A stretch of DNA of 64,000 nt from Wuchereria bancrofti. Its lineage: Eukaryota > Nematoda > Chromadorea > Rhabditida > Onchocercidae. Below, in pieces: positions 13,282-27,846 of the stretch; position 1 is the first letter of the stretch, and every line of letters begins with the position of its first letter. Position numbers and translations under genes: made by a program. Under the pieces are notes generated by a model. That model was not told where the DNA came from. It saw nothing but the letters and a program-made list of their open reading frames with translations, and searched no databases. The stretch is from contig SSBO01000012.1 of NCBI GenBank assembly GCA_005281725.1, forward strand, positions 9,523,099-9,587,098, written 5' to 3'.

Positions 13282-16200
13282 TAACAGAAGGACTAATGGA
13301 AGTGATTCATTTTGTTTGCAACAATCAAAAATTGTATTTAATTTCTTATTTCTTCTTTAAGCAATAGATGGATGATATGAAAACCTGTTAGTATACTTTT
13401 AAGGATGTCAAAACAAGCAAAAAATTAATTTATTTATTATGAATTTATTTCTTATTATTTCGTATGCGGAAATATTTTATCTAATAAAGTAATAGGAAAA
13501 TCATTTCAAATTCTTTACCTAATTAAATTTAATTTGTTTATTCATCCGCTTTTTTTCTCTTCTTTTTTTCCTTATCAAAAATTTCATCCATTCACTTTTT
13601 TTTCTCCTTCTCACTTCTCTTTTTTAAACTTTTCTTTCTTTTTTTCCTTATTTGTTAAAATCTATTGTTAGACACCTGGTATTATGGTATGTTAGCGATC
13701 ATTTTATTTCTTTCTTTCTTGCTTTTTCTACTTCCCTCTCTCTCCCTCTCTCTATCTCTCTATCTCTTTCTCCTTCTTCTTTCCTTCCCTTTTTTTCAGA
13801 TAATTTCATTCATTTAATCGGAAAAATGATGCTATTACAAAATGTGCGCGTATGTTTTAAAGGAACAAATCGAATCAAATGGCACGAATGTTCAATTATT
13901 ATTTGTCTTTTTTTTGTTACCTAAAAATTACATAGAAAAGGAAAGAAATGAATATACAATATATACTATTTATAATGTATTAAAAAAAGAAAAAAATGAA
14001 ATGAAATTTTTATAAAATTAAACTTTGGTATTTGTAATTTTGATATATTCTTAATGAAATTTCTTACAATTTCCTCTTTCTTCTCCAACTTAACAACCTT
14101 TTTTTTAAAAAAAAGAAAAGAAAAGAGGAAAATTTTTTGAAAGCAAAAAGTAACAAGAAACAAACAGTAAAAATAAAAAAAATCAAAATTTACTAAATTA
14201 TTCTAAATTTAATGACAGTTAAATGTTTATATAATTTTTAAAATTATCTAATTATTATTATTTCTTTTTTTCTTTCTCTTTGTTCATATAAGTTTTTTAT
14301 TTTTGCCAAAATAAAAAACGTTTTTTGTTTTGTTTTCTTTTTTCTTCTCGAAATTTAAAAACAAAAAAAAAGAAAAAAATGAAACATGTATGATATTTAA
14401 TTAGTGATAAAATTCTATTTAGTGTTACGTTTTTGCTTAGAAATTAGAGAGAAATAGTTTTGATTTTATGGAATAAAAAATAAAAAAAGGAATTTTTGTC
14501 GAAAATCTGGATGAAAATGAATTTTATTATGATTTTAGTTTAGATAAAAGAAGTTATGCTAATTGAAATTATAATTTATCTATTTCACTTTTTTTTTTTC
14601 AATTTATCTTTTTTTCTATATATATTTTAAACCTGAATTTGTTTTGATTCAAGAAGCAAATAAAATAATTCTTCAGTTAGAAATTATTTGGAAAAAAAGA
14701 AGTCAGAAAGAAAAATAAACGAAAACAAAAGATACTGCAATATGAATAATTAAAATTTACTACTAATTTTGAATTAATCTAAAATTGTTGAATTTAAAGA
14801 AAAAAAAAAAATTTCTGAACATTGCTGAAAACATTTCGATCAACAATTCTTTTCCTTTTACTAATAAGTAATTTTTTCTTATATTTTGCTAATTTCATAG
14901 TTTTTTTTTAAAAAATTTATGAAAAAATGAAGAGAAATTTTTTCAATGTTTTAAAAAATGAATTTAGTCATATTGAAGAAATCATTCTGTTTAAACTCAT
15001 CATCACTGTTATAATCAGAAGTTAAATGAATGCAAAAATTTCTCTTTCAATTTTTTTTTTTGCTCAATTTTCTTTTCAAAATTTAAAATATTGAATGATT
15101 TGCTTAAAAAAAGGCTACAATCATTTTAACGTTTTCTTGAGAAGTTGTAAAAAAGCTCTTTTTTTAAATTTCCCACTTTTTTATTTCCCATTTTTTTTTT
15201 CTAAAAAGAAAAGTTTAATTTGACAAAGATTTAAAGTTATTCGATGCAATCCCCAATTTAATATATAACATAATTGCATGCATATTTCATTGTTTTCTCT
15301 AGATAAATTGATTATACGATTTCTGGTTTTAATTTCTATCAAAAATTTCTATCATAATCGATTAATAACCTTTTTATTCATGAAATGAAATTTGTTGATA
15401 ATTACAAGAATTAATATTTGAAATGACCAATTATTTGATTGAGAAGTGTAAATTAAAATAAAAAAAGCAAAAAATAAAGCGTTAAAGGGTCTAATTTAAT
15501 TCAAAATTATAAAATTGATCATAAGTGGAAAAAATGTGTAGTTTTCTCGTGGATGAATGATTTATTTCTCTTTTTTTTTGTCTTGCTTAATTTTAAAAAT
15601 TTAATTTTTAAAAATTAGTTTAGCCCTGTTTAGGTTAGTTATTTACTCATTAACTGATTAATTTTGAATACGAACTTGCATTCATTTTAGGATACCTATT
15701 GTAAGTGTAAAATAATGTTTGAATTAAATTATCGTTAAAACAAACTTTTTGCATATTAAATTATTTTTAACTAATGCGATGAATTATTACTTCAAATTTC
15801 ATCATCGTCAAATGCTAAATGTTATTAGATTTATTCAATTAATTAAGATTTAAATATTTTACAAATGAAAATGATAAAATGAATTTAACATTTAACAATT
15901 ACATATTTTTATAATTTGTAAATTTTATAATGTTAAATAGGAATTATTACACTGATAATTTATTAACGAGAATTGTCATTATGATAACAAAATATATCAT
16001 TTCATTATTCAAAGATGAATTTTAACAATGAATTGATAATTTTACAAATAACAGTATTATTTTAATCTTTAAAAGAAAGAAAGAAAGAGGGAGAGAACAA
16101 AAAAAAACGAAAAAGAAAAAACGAATTTTATTAATTACATCAAAAATTTCATTTATAATTAATCCGATTGTAATAGTATTTTGAAAGTTTTTGAAGGAAG

Positions 16201-19200
16201 AAAAAAAGCATAGAAATATTTTAAGTAAACAGGAATAAAATTTTGAAGATTAAAATTCCAAATGTGTTGAGGGATATGAAAACAACTTGTGAATTTTAAC
16301 CGAATGCATGAGTAATCATGAAATAACGAATATAAAGATTAAAGGTCAAAAATTTTAACAAATTTCAGTATGCTTTACTAATTACATTGTATGATAAATA
16401 TTATTTAGGAAAAAAAAATTATAAAACTATTATCAATTGAAAATGTAATATATAGGATAATTTTGATCTAAATCAAATAATAATTGTACAAATTGAGAAA
16501 TTAAAAGTTTAAATATATTCCACAATTTAATTGTTATAATTAATCAAAGAAAAAGAGAAATTTGTCCTATTTAGATGCGCAACAATTTTTTTTCAGAATT
16601 ATTGTTTCAGCAATAGAATAGAAAAAAGATTTTGATGTTATTTTTATTCTTTGTTTTTGTTTTTTGTTTTTTAAATTATTAAAATCGACTTTTACTAATT
16701 AATAAAGGCTAATAATAAATGATTAAAAAGGAAAAAATAAAAAGGTTTTTTTTGTAAATTAATTTAATCATTTTCAATCTGCAAACTTTTTAAATTCATT
16801 CTTCAACTTTTTGAAATATTTGGAATATATGCAACATTGTAGTGATGCAAAAATATCGGCATTTTGATTACCTTTATCAGATTTTTATTGGTATATATAT
16901 ATTGAGTGCTAATTTCATGACACTATAAATTAAAAAATTAATTTTTGTTTTTCTTAGATATTATATTTGAGATAGTGTAAGACTATTTGAAAATTGAAAA
17001 TTGAACGATTATTTATATTATTTCAACTAATATCTTTTTTTTAAAATGTATACATTAATTACGAAATATAATTAACAAAATGGCTTTTTTTTAAAAAAAG
17101 GATGAAGCATTTTTAATAATAGTTAATTGAAAATAATTAAATGAAATTAATTTCATAAACAAATAGTCGAAGGGATAATTTGTTATTTCAACAAAAAATT
17201 TATTTCATAGATTTGTCGCTTTACAAATTCCAATAAGTATTTTGATTCATTAGTTGCAACAAAAAAAAAAGAAAAGAAAATAACGACCTAATTCTTCTCA
17301 AATAGGAGAATTTTTCTTTTTTTTATTTCTTTTCAACAAATTAAATTATTAGGCGGTAGAAAGAAAATAATATTAGCGCCTAATATTTAATTAATAGAGA
17401 AAAAGAAAAGATGGAGAAAAGACAAAAATTAAATAGAGTTTTTATTTCAATTCCCTTCAATGTAATATTATTTTTTTCGCTTTTTTTATGGCGGAAAATA
17501 AAAAGCATATTGTAATATTTAGGAAGAATTGTAGATAAAAGAATTGTTAAATTTTATTTTTAAAAATTTAATGGAATAGTAATAAATGTTAAAATTGTTG
17601 GATAATATTATGTTAAGTCATTTTTTTAATTTTTTTCCGTCTTTGTTTTCTTTGTATGGTGGAATGTTTAATAATTTTGAACTTGGCATTATTTACTTTT
17701 TTTAAAAAATTGAACCTTTTTTCCTAAATATACTCCAGACTTGAATTTAACATGGAAAATATAATTATATTCATTTAATTTAATTAATTGCATAAACGGA
17801 AAAAACAAGTTAATTGTTAATGCTTGTTCTAACTTGTTGATATGTTATCATAACATAATAACATAAAGTGTTTTGCAAATATTCCTCGAGAAAAACAAAA
17901 ACAAAACAAAAGTAGCCTTGAAATATTTCAGGTATGAATTTGAAGATTAAAATTGTTATCAATGATGGTACAGATGAGAATTTATAATACAACTGATACG
18001 AACGAATAATACAATTAATTGAAATAATTAATTAGAAAGAACAGCAGGTGAAAAATATTACGAAGGATATTTGACAGTTTTTTAAATTTAATTTCATTTT
18101 CTGTTAATATATCAAAATGTAACAATTCTTTGTGTAAAAATAATTAAATTATTTAAAATTCATTTAACTGAAAATTAGAGGAATATTTAAAAATTCATCT
18201 TACAAAATGAATTTTTAATGATTGATTAAAAAAATGATTATTTTGCGAAATAATCAATCGTTATCGATTTCATGCATTCATTCTGATTAAAAATTTACAA
18301 AAAAAATCAGCAAAAATAGTAATGAATTTGTTAAATTATTTTGCAAAAATTCTATAAATTCGTTTAATTAAATTAAAAAACTAATTTCTTTTTATCTTTT
18401 TGTCTACCCCTCCTTCTTTGTCTCTCCCTCTTCTTGTTTTTTTTTTTTGACAAAAATTTATATTTTCATCAACTAATTAAAAGAAAGGAAAATACATACT
18501 TGCACACACAACTACGATAAGATTTTTATTTACAGCAATTTTACTTTTCATTTTGTTTCATTTTTATTTATAATTTTTATTATGATATCACATTTAACAT
18601 AATTAGTAGTTGGTTAGTTTTTTCTTTCCTAAAGAAAGAAAATTGATGAACTTAAATAATGAAAACTGAAGAATATTTTAAACTATGCTCATAAAAAAGT
18701 AAATTGACACAAAATTAAGTGTATAAATTCATTTGGTAAGAGGAAAAAAAACGATGAAAACTGACATAAACCAATACATTGAAATATTACTTCGACATTT
18801 AATCCTAAGTTTTTCGCCTATCTTATCATTCTCAGTTATCATTGTAAACAGACATTTTAAACGAATGAAGGATCAAATTTACCGGTTTTTTCCCCCAACA
18901 AAACTAATATCAAATTGCTTAAATTTTTGGTGAAAAAAATAAAAAAGTTATTTTGGTTTAAAAAAAAAAAAGAAGAAAAAGTTATGAAAAATTAAAACAT
19001 ATTTGTTTTTCATTTTTCTTTTTCGTTTGTTTTTTTCTTCACCACTTTCTTTCAAGAAAAAGCAAAATTTCTCAATGCAAATTTAAATTGCAAAAGGTTC
19101 ATTTTTTTTCAAATCAATAAAAGAAGAAAAGAAATAAAAAAAACGAATATCAGCTAGATAAACACTGAAAATTTGCATTATTATTTAATTTATAACGATG

Positions 19201-22200
19201 AAATAGTTTTCGTAGATGAATAATTAAAATGGTTAAATTATAATTCATGAATAAATACCACAGTGTGGTAATTTGATATTTTACATGCTTAAATAATTAG
19301 CATCTTTAATTTGATAAATTTAATAAATCTGATATTAATTAAACAAAAAATGCAAGAAAAAAGTTAAAGTTGAACAAAAATTTAATTAATGTGCTGGTAC
19401 ATTTTTCTATATATATAATAAATATATGATATGCAAATACTAGCTTAACAAATTTCCAATTTATCAGTAGTCGGAAAATTTAAAAGGAGCAAAAAAAAGC
19501 GAGAAACTTAAAAAAAATGAAAGAAAAACAAAAAAACGAGAAATTAGCTTAATTTTCTTAAAATTAATGTTTTTATTAAATTTCTGAATTTTTTTTAAAT
19601 TAACAAATTGGATAAAGTAATATTTAATGGATATAATTTTATATTCTTAACAAATTTTCAGTTTATCAGCATACTTTTAAAGAGAAGCAAAAAAGTAATA
19701 TAAAAAAAATTTTAATGAGAAGCAAAAAAAGTTAAAATGTTAATTATAATATCGCAATATATTAACGAATTAAATCTTCATCATTCGAAATAAAAAACAA
19801 TTCAAAACTAATAAATAAATGAAGAAAGAACAATTTTTGATAACGATTGATATCATCAATTCATTTCTATGATATGTATTACATTACTAATAATTAGCTG
19901 TTTTGTCGAATAATCGCTAAACATCAATGTAATGAATTATTGGTAGTGAAAATGGACATTCGGAATAGACAATAACATTTAAAATCAAGTAAATTATAAA
20001 AATTTTTTTTTTTTTGTTGACAATTTTTATTAAATGTTTATCTGATTTGCATGATTATTGTTTATTGTCATATATTTAGCACTGATTTTTTTCCCAAAAT
20101 AATCTTTACAAAAAATAAGATGAATTTGCAAAAATTTTGATAAAATTTAATATAGTACAATTTATTAAGTAAAAATGAGGGTTGTTGAACATCAATTTAC
20201 TTTCATTCCATTTTAATTCATTTTTTGACCATAACTTATTTTATCTTACTTCAGTTTAACTTTGATTTAAATTTTGTTGAATTTAATTTAATTCCAATTG
20301 CTAGCGTATAATAAATGATTGTTCTTTATATATTTTGGAATGTTAAAACAGTAGTTGATCAAATTTACAGGTAAAATTAGCAAAACGTAATCAATTAGTT
20401 ATACAAAAAAAAGTCATAGTTTAATAGCTCTTTTGTAAATATCAAATTGCAGAATCTATAAGGTTTATAGCCAACAAATAAAATAAAATTCATTGTTATA
20501 ATTTTATTTAAACATTTGTGAACAATTATTTTATAACATTTTTACCATTAGTAATATCTTTTTCCTTTTTCTGCTAAGTTTATCAAATTTTTATTTTTTA
20601 ATTTTTTACACTAAACTTAAAAATGTTTGATGCTTATAATTATATGGAATAGGAGAAAACAACTGTAACCAGGAAATTTTGCTTAAATTTAAGTTTAAAA
20701 TGAATGCACAAAAAAAAGTAAGAAAAGAATATATCTATCTCATACTGTCAAAATGAATATATAGTTACTGTAAATAAATATTTTTTTAACATTAATGAAA
20801 ATAAGTATAAACAATAAAAATTATTTTTACTAAAAACTAAAAAATAATGACTGTTTTACTAAAAACCACAATAACTGTTTTTTTACTAAAAATAACTGTT
20901 TTAAATTTACGTTTGTAAATATAATAAACAATTGCTAAATTATTTGTGATATAGTGACAAATTTTTTTGTTTATAATATTTCGTTTCAGTTATCAGATTG
21001 CATCATTCTAGAAGATAAAATTATCAAATCGATGATTACGTACTGGCAAAAATATCACTTAACAGATTTTTGCAAGTTTTATACAAATATTAAATTACAA
21101 ATACCAAAAAAAAGAAACTATTTTCATGAATTCGTATCTTTTTTCATATTTTTCTTTCCATCTATTTAATCAAAATTCTTTTTTTTTCGTTTTTTGGTTT
21201 CATTACTTCCGTATATAAAAGTTAAAATTTATATATAATAAAAGAAAGTAATTTAATCAACAAAACCAAAAAATTAATCGAAGTTTTTTCGCTTCGTTTT
21301 TCTCAAATCATGAAAACTTTAATTGTTCGATTTCATTTAGTTTTAATGATTTCATCGAATATAGGAATTCTTTTTTTGCTTTCATGAATTTTTTAATTAT
21401 GTTAAATGTTGCTTTTTACTTGTTAAAGTTTCAGGACTTAAAAGTTTTTAAACTTAATCTAGTCATTTTTATTTATTTATTCTTGCTATTTTGCAATAAT
21501 AACTTTTATGAGAAACAAATTTTATATTGCTAAATTATGAGAAATTCAACTGTGAATCTTCTAAATAAAATTGTCAGAAATTTCAAATTGGCCAAGAACA
21601 AAAAGAAAAGGAAAGAAAAGCGTAATTTCAATAACTTAAATTAACCAGTTTAAATAATTTTAATTCTAATTTAAACAATCATTTACCATTTATGGTTAGA
21701 ATTAAATAAAACATAATATTAGCAATAGATATTAGCTTGTTATAGAAAGGAACAAACTATTTTCGTCAACCATTTCAATTATCCTAACCTAATCCTGAGA
21801 ATCTCAATCATTTCAATTAATTATTCTAACTTAATTCTTAAATTACTTGCAAAATTACTCTATCCTAATCAAAAAAATTTCAAATCATACAAATTACTCT
21901 ATCTTAATGCCAAAAATTTCAAATCTTGTAATTACCAAAAAAAAAAAATATTTCAAGAATTTTCATCCATTTTTTCTTTTTCTTTTTAAATTACTCATTC
22001 ATTACTATAATTTATATTTTTTTGCATAATATATCAAATATAAGATAGATATGAATTTTTAAAACTCAACTATTAAATTAATGATAAATGGTGTGTTGGA
22101 AATTTTTCAATTCATTCGAAAAGTAGGTGAATATTTTATAGCAATTAAAATAGTTTCATTGATACGATGTTGATGATGACAATGATGATATTGGTGGTTA

Positions 22201-23604
22201 AAAGATCAGGTAAGTCTGTGTCATTTATTGTCACTACAATTTGTTGTTGCATATCGAATTGATGATGCCAATGCCTTCTTCCTCGTCTCTCTCTCTTCTT
22301 CGCCTTCTTCATTTGTCCTTGTCAAACTAACTAATATTTCATCATACATATGTTGTTTACATACTTAAACAATCTCTTTTCAGATGTAGTTATTACATTA
22401 AAATATAAGAAGTTAATGATAGTAAATATCATTGATATGATAATATTATTAAATGAAATAATCTTGTAATAATAACTGTATTGTTATATTATATAAATAT
22501 TCATGTTATTATATATTCTAATTTTTTCCTTTTTTTTTAATATTTGAAAAAATTTTTTTAAAATTGCTCATGAAAATTATTAACATTTACCATTGATTAA
22601 GCAATTAATTAATGATAATAAAAATTTATCGTTTTAAATATTTAAAATAAAATAAGTCTTTGAATTATCGTTTAAATTTAAATTCTTAAAGTGAAGCATA
22701 TACATATAAAGATTAAATTACAATTATATTTACTGCTGATTAAGCAGTTATATTTACTACTAATCAAGCAATCTTTATAACAGTGATTATCGAATGTTTG
22801 TAATCAATTTGATGAATTAAATTTTACTTTGACTTAAGCAAACTTCTAAGATATACCAGAATTTTAATCAAATGATGGATTTATGAAATAATAGCAACCA
22901 TGTACTGTTTCAAAATAATGTTTCATCTTTTTCAATTATCAATCAGCTAATCAAATATCAGCTAACATGTCAAATTTACAAATTATTCTATGTATAAGGA
23001 ATTTTTAAAAAAATGTTAATTTATTAATTTACATTATTTCATAATTAATAATAGTACATTTTTTCTTCAATTTATCATCGACAATGAACTTTTCATCATT
23101 GTTATCATTAACAGTGCAATATATAAGATTTAAATAGCTTAATTGAATACTTCAAATACGCAGAAACGAGAATATAGTGTTTAAAATTTGATGAAGCATT
23201 CTTCATCAAAGAAGAAAGAAAAAAACTCGATGATGAAAATTTAAAAGAAAAGGAGCACTAAGTTTCACACGGTTCATAAACATTTAAAATATTTCCTCAT
23301 GTTGAATAATTTCTAACAATTTATTGGTTAAGTTCTAAATTTAAAAAGTAATACTTAAGAATTAAGCATCTTCTTTTTTTTACTCAATATTTTTATTGAT
23401 ATTATTTGCACTAGTAGTTTTGATGTTATATTATTATATCATCTTATCATTTGTTAATGATCCACTTTTTTTTGATTTATTTTTTGTCCATTTTAGTATT
23501 TCAGTAATTTTTGAATGAAAATTTAACATCACATCTGTAGTATTGTTATTGCCAATGCTATTATCAATAAAATAGCTGAATCAATTGTTTCAATTTCAAA
23601 TATT

Positions 23605-23640
23605 TTTTATTTATTTATTTATTTATTTATCATCATCATC
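23605..23640. repeat. (TTTA)n followed by (CAT)n microsatellite
   Basis: About six TTTA units run directly into three to four CAT units. Confidence 0.85.
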
Positions 23641-25344
23641 AACATCACCTTTATTTTTTCTTAATTATTAATCATCAAATTAAAAGTTCTAGTATTTTAT
23701 CACTGTTAAATCATTTCCCATATTCTCTCATTTATATTTTTCAACATTTATCATTCCCTATCATCCTTATCATCTTTATCATTTATGAAATAAAATTTTA
23801 CTAAGTTTCACTATTTCAGCAACTTATATTTCCCTGTGCATAAAATCTAAAATGTGGGATTTGTTTGGTTAAAAATTTTATTGAATTAAATAAAAATGAC
23901 TTGCACTGATCATTATTACACGGATGTGAATGTAATTATTATCGGCCTTGTGTTCCTTTTGCTTTTCGTTCTTTTCATTTTCATTGGAATTATTCTTTCT
24001 CCTCTTTTTTCCTCTCCCTTTTTTTCCTCTCTTTTAATTCCTTTCAATATGGTAATATAATTTTTTTCTTTTTTAATTCCTTACTGATGATTGTTAGCTA
24101 AAACAATTTCCAGTTTTTAATGTCATAAATTCTAGTTTTCAAAATTGTTACTGTTATATTTACTTCTACATTATTCATTTATTATTTCCACACTTAATAT
24201 TGTCATATTAAAGTAAACAAAACGTTTGAAATTAAAGGATGATTTTTTCTTTTTTTTTTTTGGAAAACTAGAATATGTTCTTTTTTTTTGTTCCTTCTTC
24301 CTCTTTCTTCACCTCCTCATCATTCATTAATTTTTCTTTTTTCTTGTTAGTTTTTATTTGTTTTTTTTCCGAAGTTTTTTTTTCGCATAATTACTTCTTT
24401 TCCCTTTTTATGAATTTTATCATATGAAACTATTATGTTTGATAGGCAATGAAAAGAACACGAAATTATAGAAGAAAAAAGAAATGTTTGAGAACTTTAA
24501 AATTAAAGAAAAGTTTCACTTATAAACATATCAATTCTAGATAATCGACCTGTCATAGGAGATAGAATCAAAACTGTGCCGCTATCATTCAATTCATGAA
24601 TTATTAGAAAATCTAAATAAATCCAATAGGCATTCAATCAATACTTTAATTGGCGATCATAATATGATCCATCTTAAGAAGATTCACTAAATTTTCTCTC
24701 TCTCTACCTTCTTCTTCTTTCTCATTACAATCATTTGCCTTTTAGGTTTTGTTCATTGCATACAAATTGTAATTATTATCATTTCATTCTTCTCATCCAG
24801 AAAAAAAGAAGAAAAATGTTCAATTTTAATTTTAATATCATAAATTTCACTATTTCAATTATACATTATTTTTACCAGCTGGTGTTTTTTATTCTTTTAT
24901 TTTTTTGTAAAAATATTTGTAATAGGCCAAATAATTTTGACAATATACTAATTCACTTTAAGTTTTTAGCTTAACTTTTATACTTTGTTATTGAAGTACT
25001 TCAAACTTATTCTTCTTTTCTCACCTTTTTTTTTTCTATTTTTTGTTATCTCCTATAAATCCGTTTCTTAGCAACTATAAAATAAATTACATTTGCACTT
25101 ATAAGAGTGTTAGATTTCATTTTTATTATCGCTTATCAAACAAACAACAGAAGCTTTGAATTCATATTTGTGTACATGCTTTATATCATAATCAGAATTG
25201 ATGTACTTGTTTGATAATCAAATATGTATGACAATTTTTTCTTTTTTAAACTTTATATTTTTTATTTCATTTTTTTTTATCGTCTGTATTGATAGTATTT
25301 TTCGTACTTTTTTTCTTGTCAAATCGTTTATTGCCATGAATTTT

Positions 25345-25407
25345 TTTTGTAACATGAACAAAAAAGAGAAAGGAGAAAGATTTTGTAACATGAACAAAAA
25401 AGAGAAA
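25345..25407. repeat. Two direct copies of a 27-bp unit
   Basis: TTTTGTAACATGAACAAAAA plus AGAGAAA occurs at 25345-25371 and again at 25381-25407, 36 bp apart. It looks like a recent local duplication in A-rich DNA. Confidence 0.85.
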
Positions 25408-25689
25408 AAGAAAGGAAAAAATAAATTTACACCGTTTAAAAAAGTTACTGACCTTTCGTAGCGTGGTACAAACCGGAACCGAATTTTTTTTTTAATTTTT
25501 TTTGGTTTATACCCCGTTAGTCTAATTTTTCTTCTCTTCCATCATTTTCCTCTTCATTCCTTTTCTTCCTAACATCCAATAATATGTTTCCTTTTTCATT
25601 TCCAGTTATGTATATCATAGTAAAATTTCTTACATTCTAAGATTAATTTCTAGAAAGATTGTTTCGCGAGATTACAATTTGACATCTGA

Positions 25690-25870
25690 GATAAATGATG
25701 GAATGAAAAAGGAAAGAGGTAAAAGAGAACGAAGAGAAGAAGGAAGAAAGAGGAAAGGGCAACAACGTTTGGAAGACCATTTTGCTGGGAAAGGGAAAGT
25801 TTGCGGGGGAAGAGCAAGGTAAGAAGAAAGGAAAAGGAAAACGAGGGAAAAAGCGAGAGACATGTTAAAA
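25690..25870. other. Purine-rich (GA) tract
   Basis: Strongly A+G-biased on plus (GAAGAGAAGAAGGAAGAAAG and similar), with more G than its surroundings. The overlapping minus-strand frames are Leu/Phe/Ser-rich translation of the complementary pyrimidine tract, with no family match I can recognise. Confidence 0.7.
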
Positions 25871-25971
25871 GAAGAAGCCAAATGTCTTTTGTGTGAAGCA
25901 AAAAGCTTTTCAGTGTGAGACTGTTTCAGTCTGAGATGCGTCACTTTGTCACATTTAGGACATTAAAGGTT

Positions 25972-26013
<42 letters not shown>

Positions 26014-26112
26014 TAGATAGATTAGATAGATTAGATAGATTAGATAGATTAGATAGATTAGATAGATTAGATAGATTAGATAGATTAGATAGATTAGATA
26101 GATTAGATAGAT

Positions 26113-26145
<33 letters not shown>

Positions 26146-26191
26146 TAGATAGATAGATAGATTAGATAGATAGATAGATAGATAGATAGAT

Positions 26192-26229
<38 letters not shown>

Positions 26230-26230
26230 T

Positions 26231-26263
<33 letters not shown>

Positions 26264-26294
26264 GAGATAGATAGATAGATAGATAGATAGATAT

Positions 26295-26325
<31 letters not shown>

Positions 26326-26326
26326 T

Positions 26327-26401
<75 letters not shown>
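25972..26401. repeat. (GATA)n satellite of about 430 bp with a 9-bp higher-order section
   Basis: Long GATA/TAGA array. From about 26010 to 26115 the unit becomes a regular 9-mer, GATTAGATA, repeated about a dozen times, then returns to pure GATA with occasional TATA or GAGA variants. The minus-strand open frame (Ile-Tyr-Leu-Ser repeats) is an artefact of the array. Confidence 0.95.
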
Positions 26402-26403
<2 letters not shown>

Positions 26404-26730
26404 GAGAACATTAAGATTTAATCTTATTAAATCTAAAATAGCAACAACAATGATTGAATAAATAAAAGGAATGATAAATGTTGGCTTAATTGCTAGCTTT
26501 TAAATTTGTGCTGGGGTAATTTTTTCCTTTCTCTTTTTTGGTTTTTTTTAATACTAATTGATCAATATTAATAATTTATTTAGGTGATGAATAAAATGAT
26601 AAAAATTTTCAAATATTTATGTTAAAATTGTACTTATATTTAAATTATTTTTTTTCATTTTAATCAAATTAGTAATTAAAAAAAATAAGCAAAAACAAAA
26701 CAAAAAACTGTGATAATGAAAAAAAAGTCT

Positions 26731-26742
26731 TGACCTTGACCT
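26731..26742. promoter_or_regulatory. Candidate nuclear-receptor site, two TGACCT half-sites with no spacer
   Basis: TGACCTTGACCT is a direct repeat of the AGGTCA half-site on minus; the context TTAAGGTCAAGGTCAAGAC also matches extended monomer-type half-sites. It lies about 1.1 kb upstream of the prominin start. A 12-bp match can occur by chance, so it is only a candidate. Confidence 0.35.
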
Positions 26743-27796
26743 TAACATAAAAAATTGTGACTAATACCAAATTAAATTCTTCCTTTTTTTTTGTCGTCAC
26801 TGGAACAGCAATCTAATTTTCAAGGAGAAAAAGAACAAAATTAATTTAGTAAATTTAAGAGAATAAACAATTTTTTTGCAGAAGTGAAGGTTATCTTGTA
26901 ATAAATAAGTAAATGAAAATGAAGAAAGAATTGTACAAAACTATTGTAAATGTATAATTTAAAAATTTTTTTTTCTCTTTAATTTTTTCTTTTTTAAATA
27001 AGAAAATAAAATTAAAGAATAAGAAAAAAAGAAAAGAAATTAGCTATGAAATAAAATATATGATGAAAAGAAACTGATATTATTGATGTTAATTTTACTA
27101 CATCTGATGTATGTATTTAACCTAATTTACAATCAACCTCATTTCCTATCTTCTCCTTATTCTTCCTCTTTCTTCTTCTTTCTTCTGTCATTTCGTACAG
27201 TTTTTATCCTTCAATCAATTTCATCTTATTGAAAGACAATTTGCAATGAATGAATAATGAATTTATAATAATACTAATGTATTGATTCAATATGATTTTA
27301 AGCGTAATTACCATTGACAATCTTTTCAATGTATGTGTTATCTTTATTATATCAAATTTAATAATAATAATACACCATAGATTAATTCTTGACAGATAAA
27401 CACACACACATACCTGAAAGTTTACCTTTTTTTTAAAAATAATGACTCAATTTATGTAAATTATTTTTGAAAACTTTTTTTCTTTTCTCTTAATTATATT
27501 AAAAAAAAAATATTTGAAATGAATTATACATTATTTATTAAATTATTTAATCAAAATTATTTGTTTTCTGTTATTGTTAACAAAATAAAACGTGTTAAAC
27601 AAAAAAACTCTTTTTCATTAATAATTAATGAATATGTTTTAAATTGCTCTTTTTAGATTAAATTTCCATTTATTTATTAATTGCTAAAATAATTAAAATT
27701 GAAATTATCAATTATTTTTGTAATAAATGTACAAAAATTGTGATAATTGTGATGATGATTCTTCCTATATGAGTAATTTCCATTTTGTCTTGTCTT

Positions 27797-27803
27797 TTTT
27801 TAG
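27797..27803 (+). promoter_or_regulatory. Possible trans-splice (or cis) acceptor upstream of the prominin start
   Basis: TTTTTAG, 43 bp before the prominin ATG. In-frame TAA at 27805-27807 rules out coding continuity into this acceptor, so it would join a spliced leader or a 5' UTR exon. Confidence 0.4.
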
Positions 27804-27846
27804 ATAAAAAGTTGATGGAAGTGATAGATACAATGATTTATTCCTA

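Larger units (their letters stand above)
5892..27803. other. Gene-poor AT-rich stretch (about 22 kb)
   Basis: No exon with a recognisable family or convincing codon pattern was found on either strand. Open frames here are short, Lys/Asn/Ile/Phe-rich and explained by poly-A/T or simple repeats. The stretch holds the microsatellites, the degenerate minisatellite and the pyrimidine- or purine-rich tracts listed separately. It separates the divergently transcribed GPCR (minus) and prominin (plus), so it may carry promoters and distal control elements for both. I cannot exclude short non-coding exons. Confidence 0.7.

Noticed and set aside
25650..25944. Two overlapping minus-strand frames of 83-90 codons
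   Set aside because: Products of a purine-rich tract; composition is Leu/Phe/Ser-biased with no domain, and the two frames overlap each other.
26145..26411. Open frame of Ile-Tyr-Leu-Ser repeats
   Set aside because: Pure translation of the GATA microsatellite.
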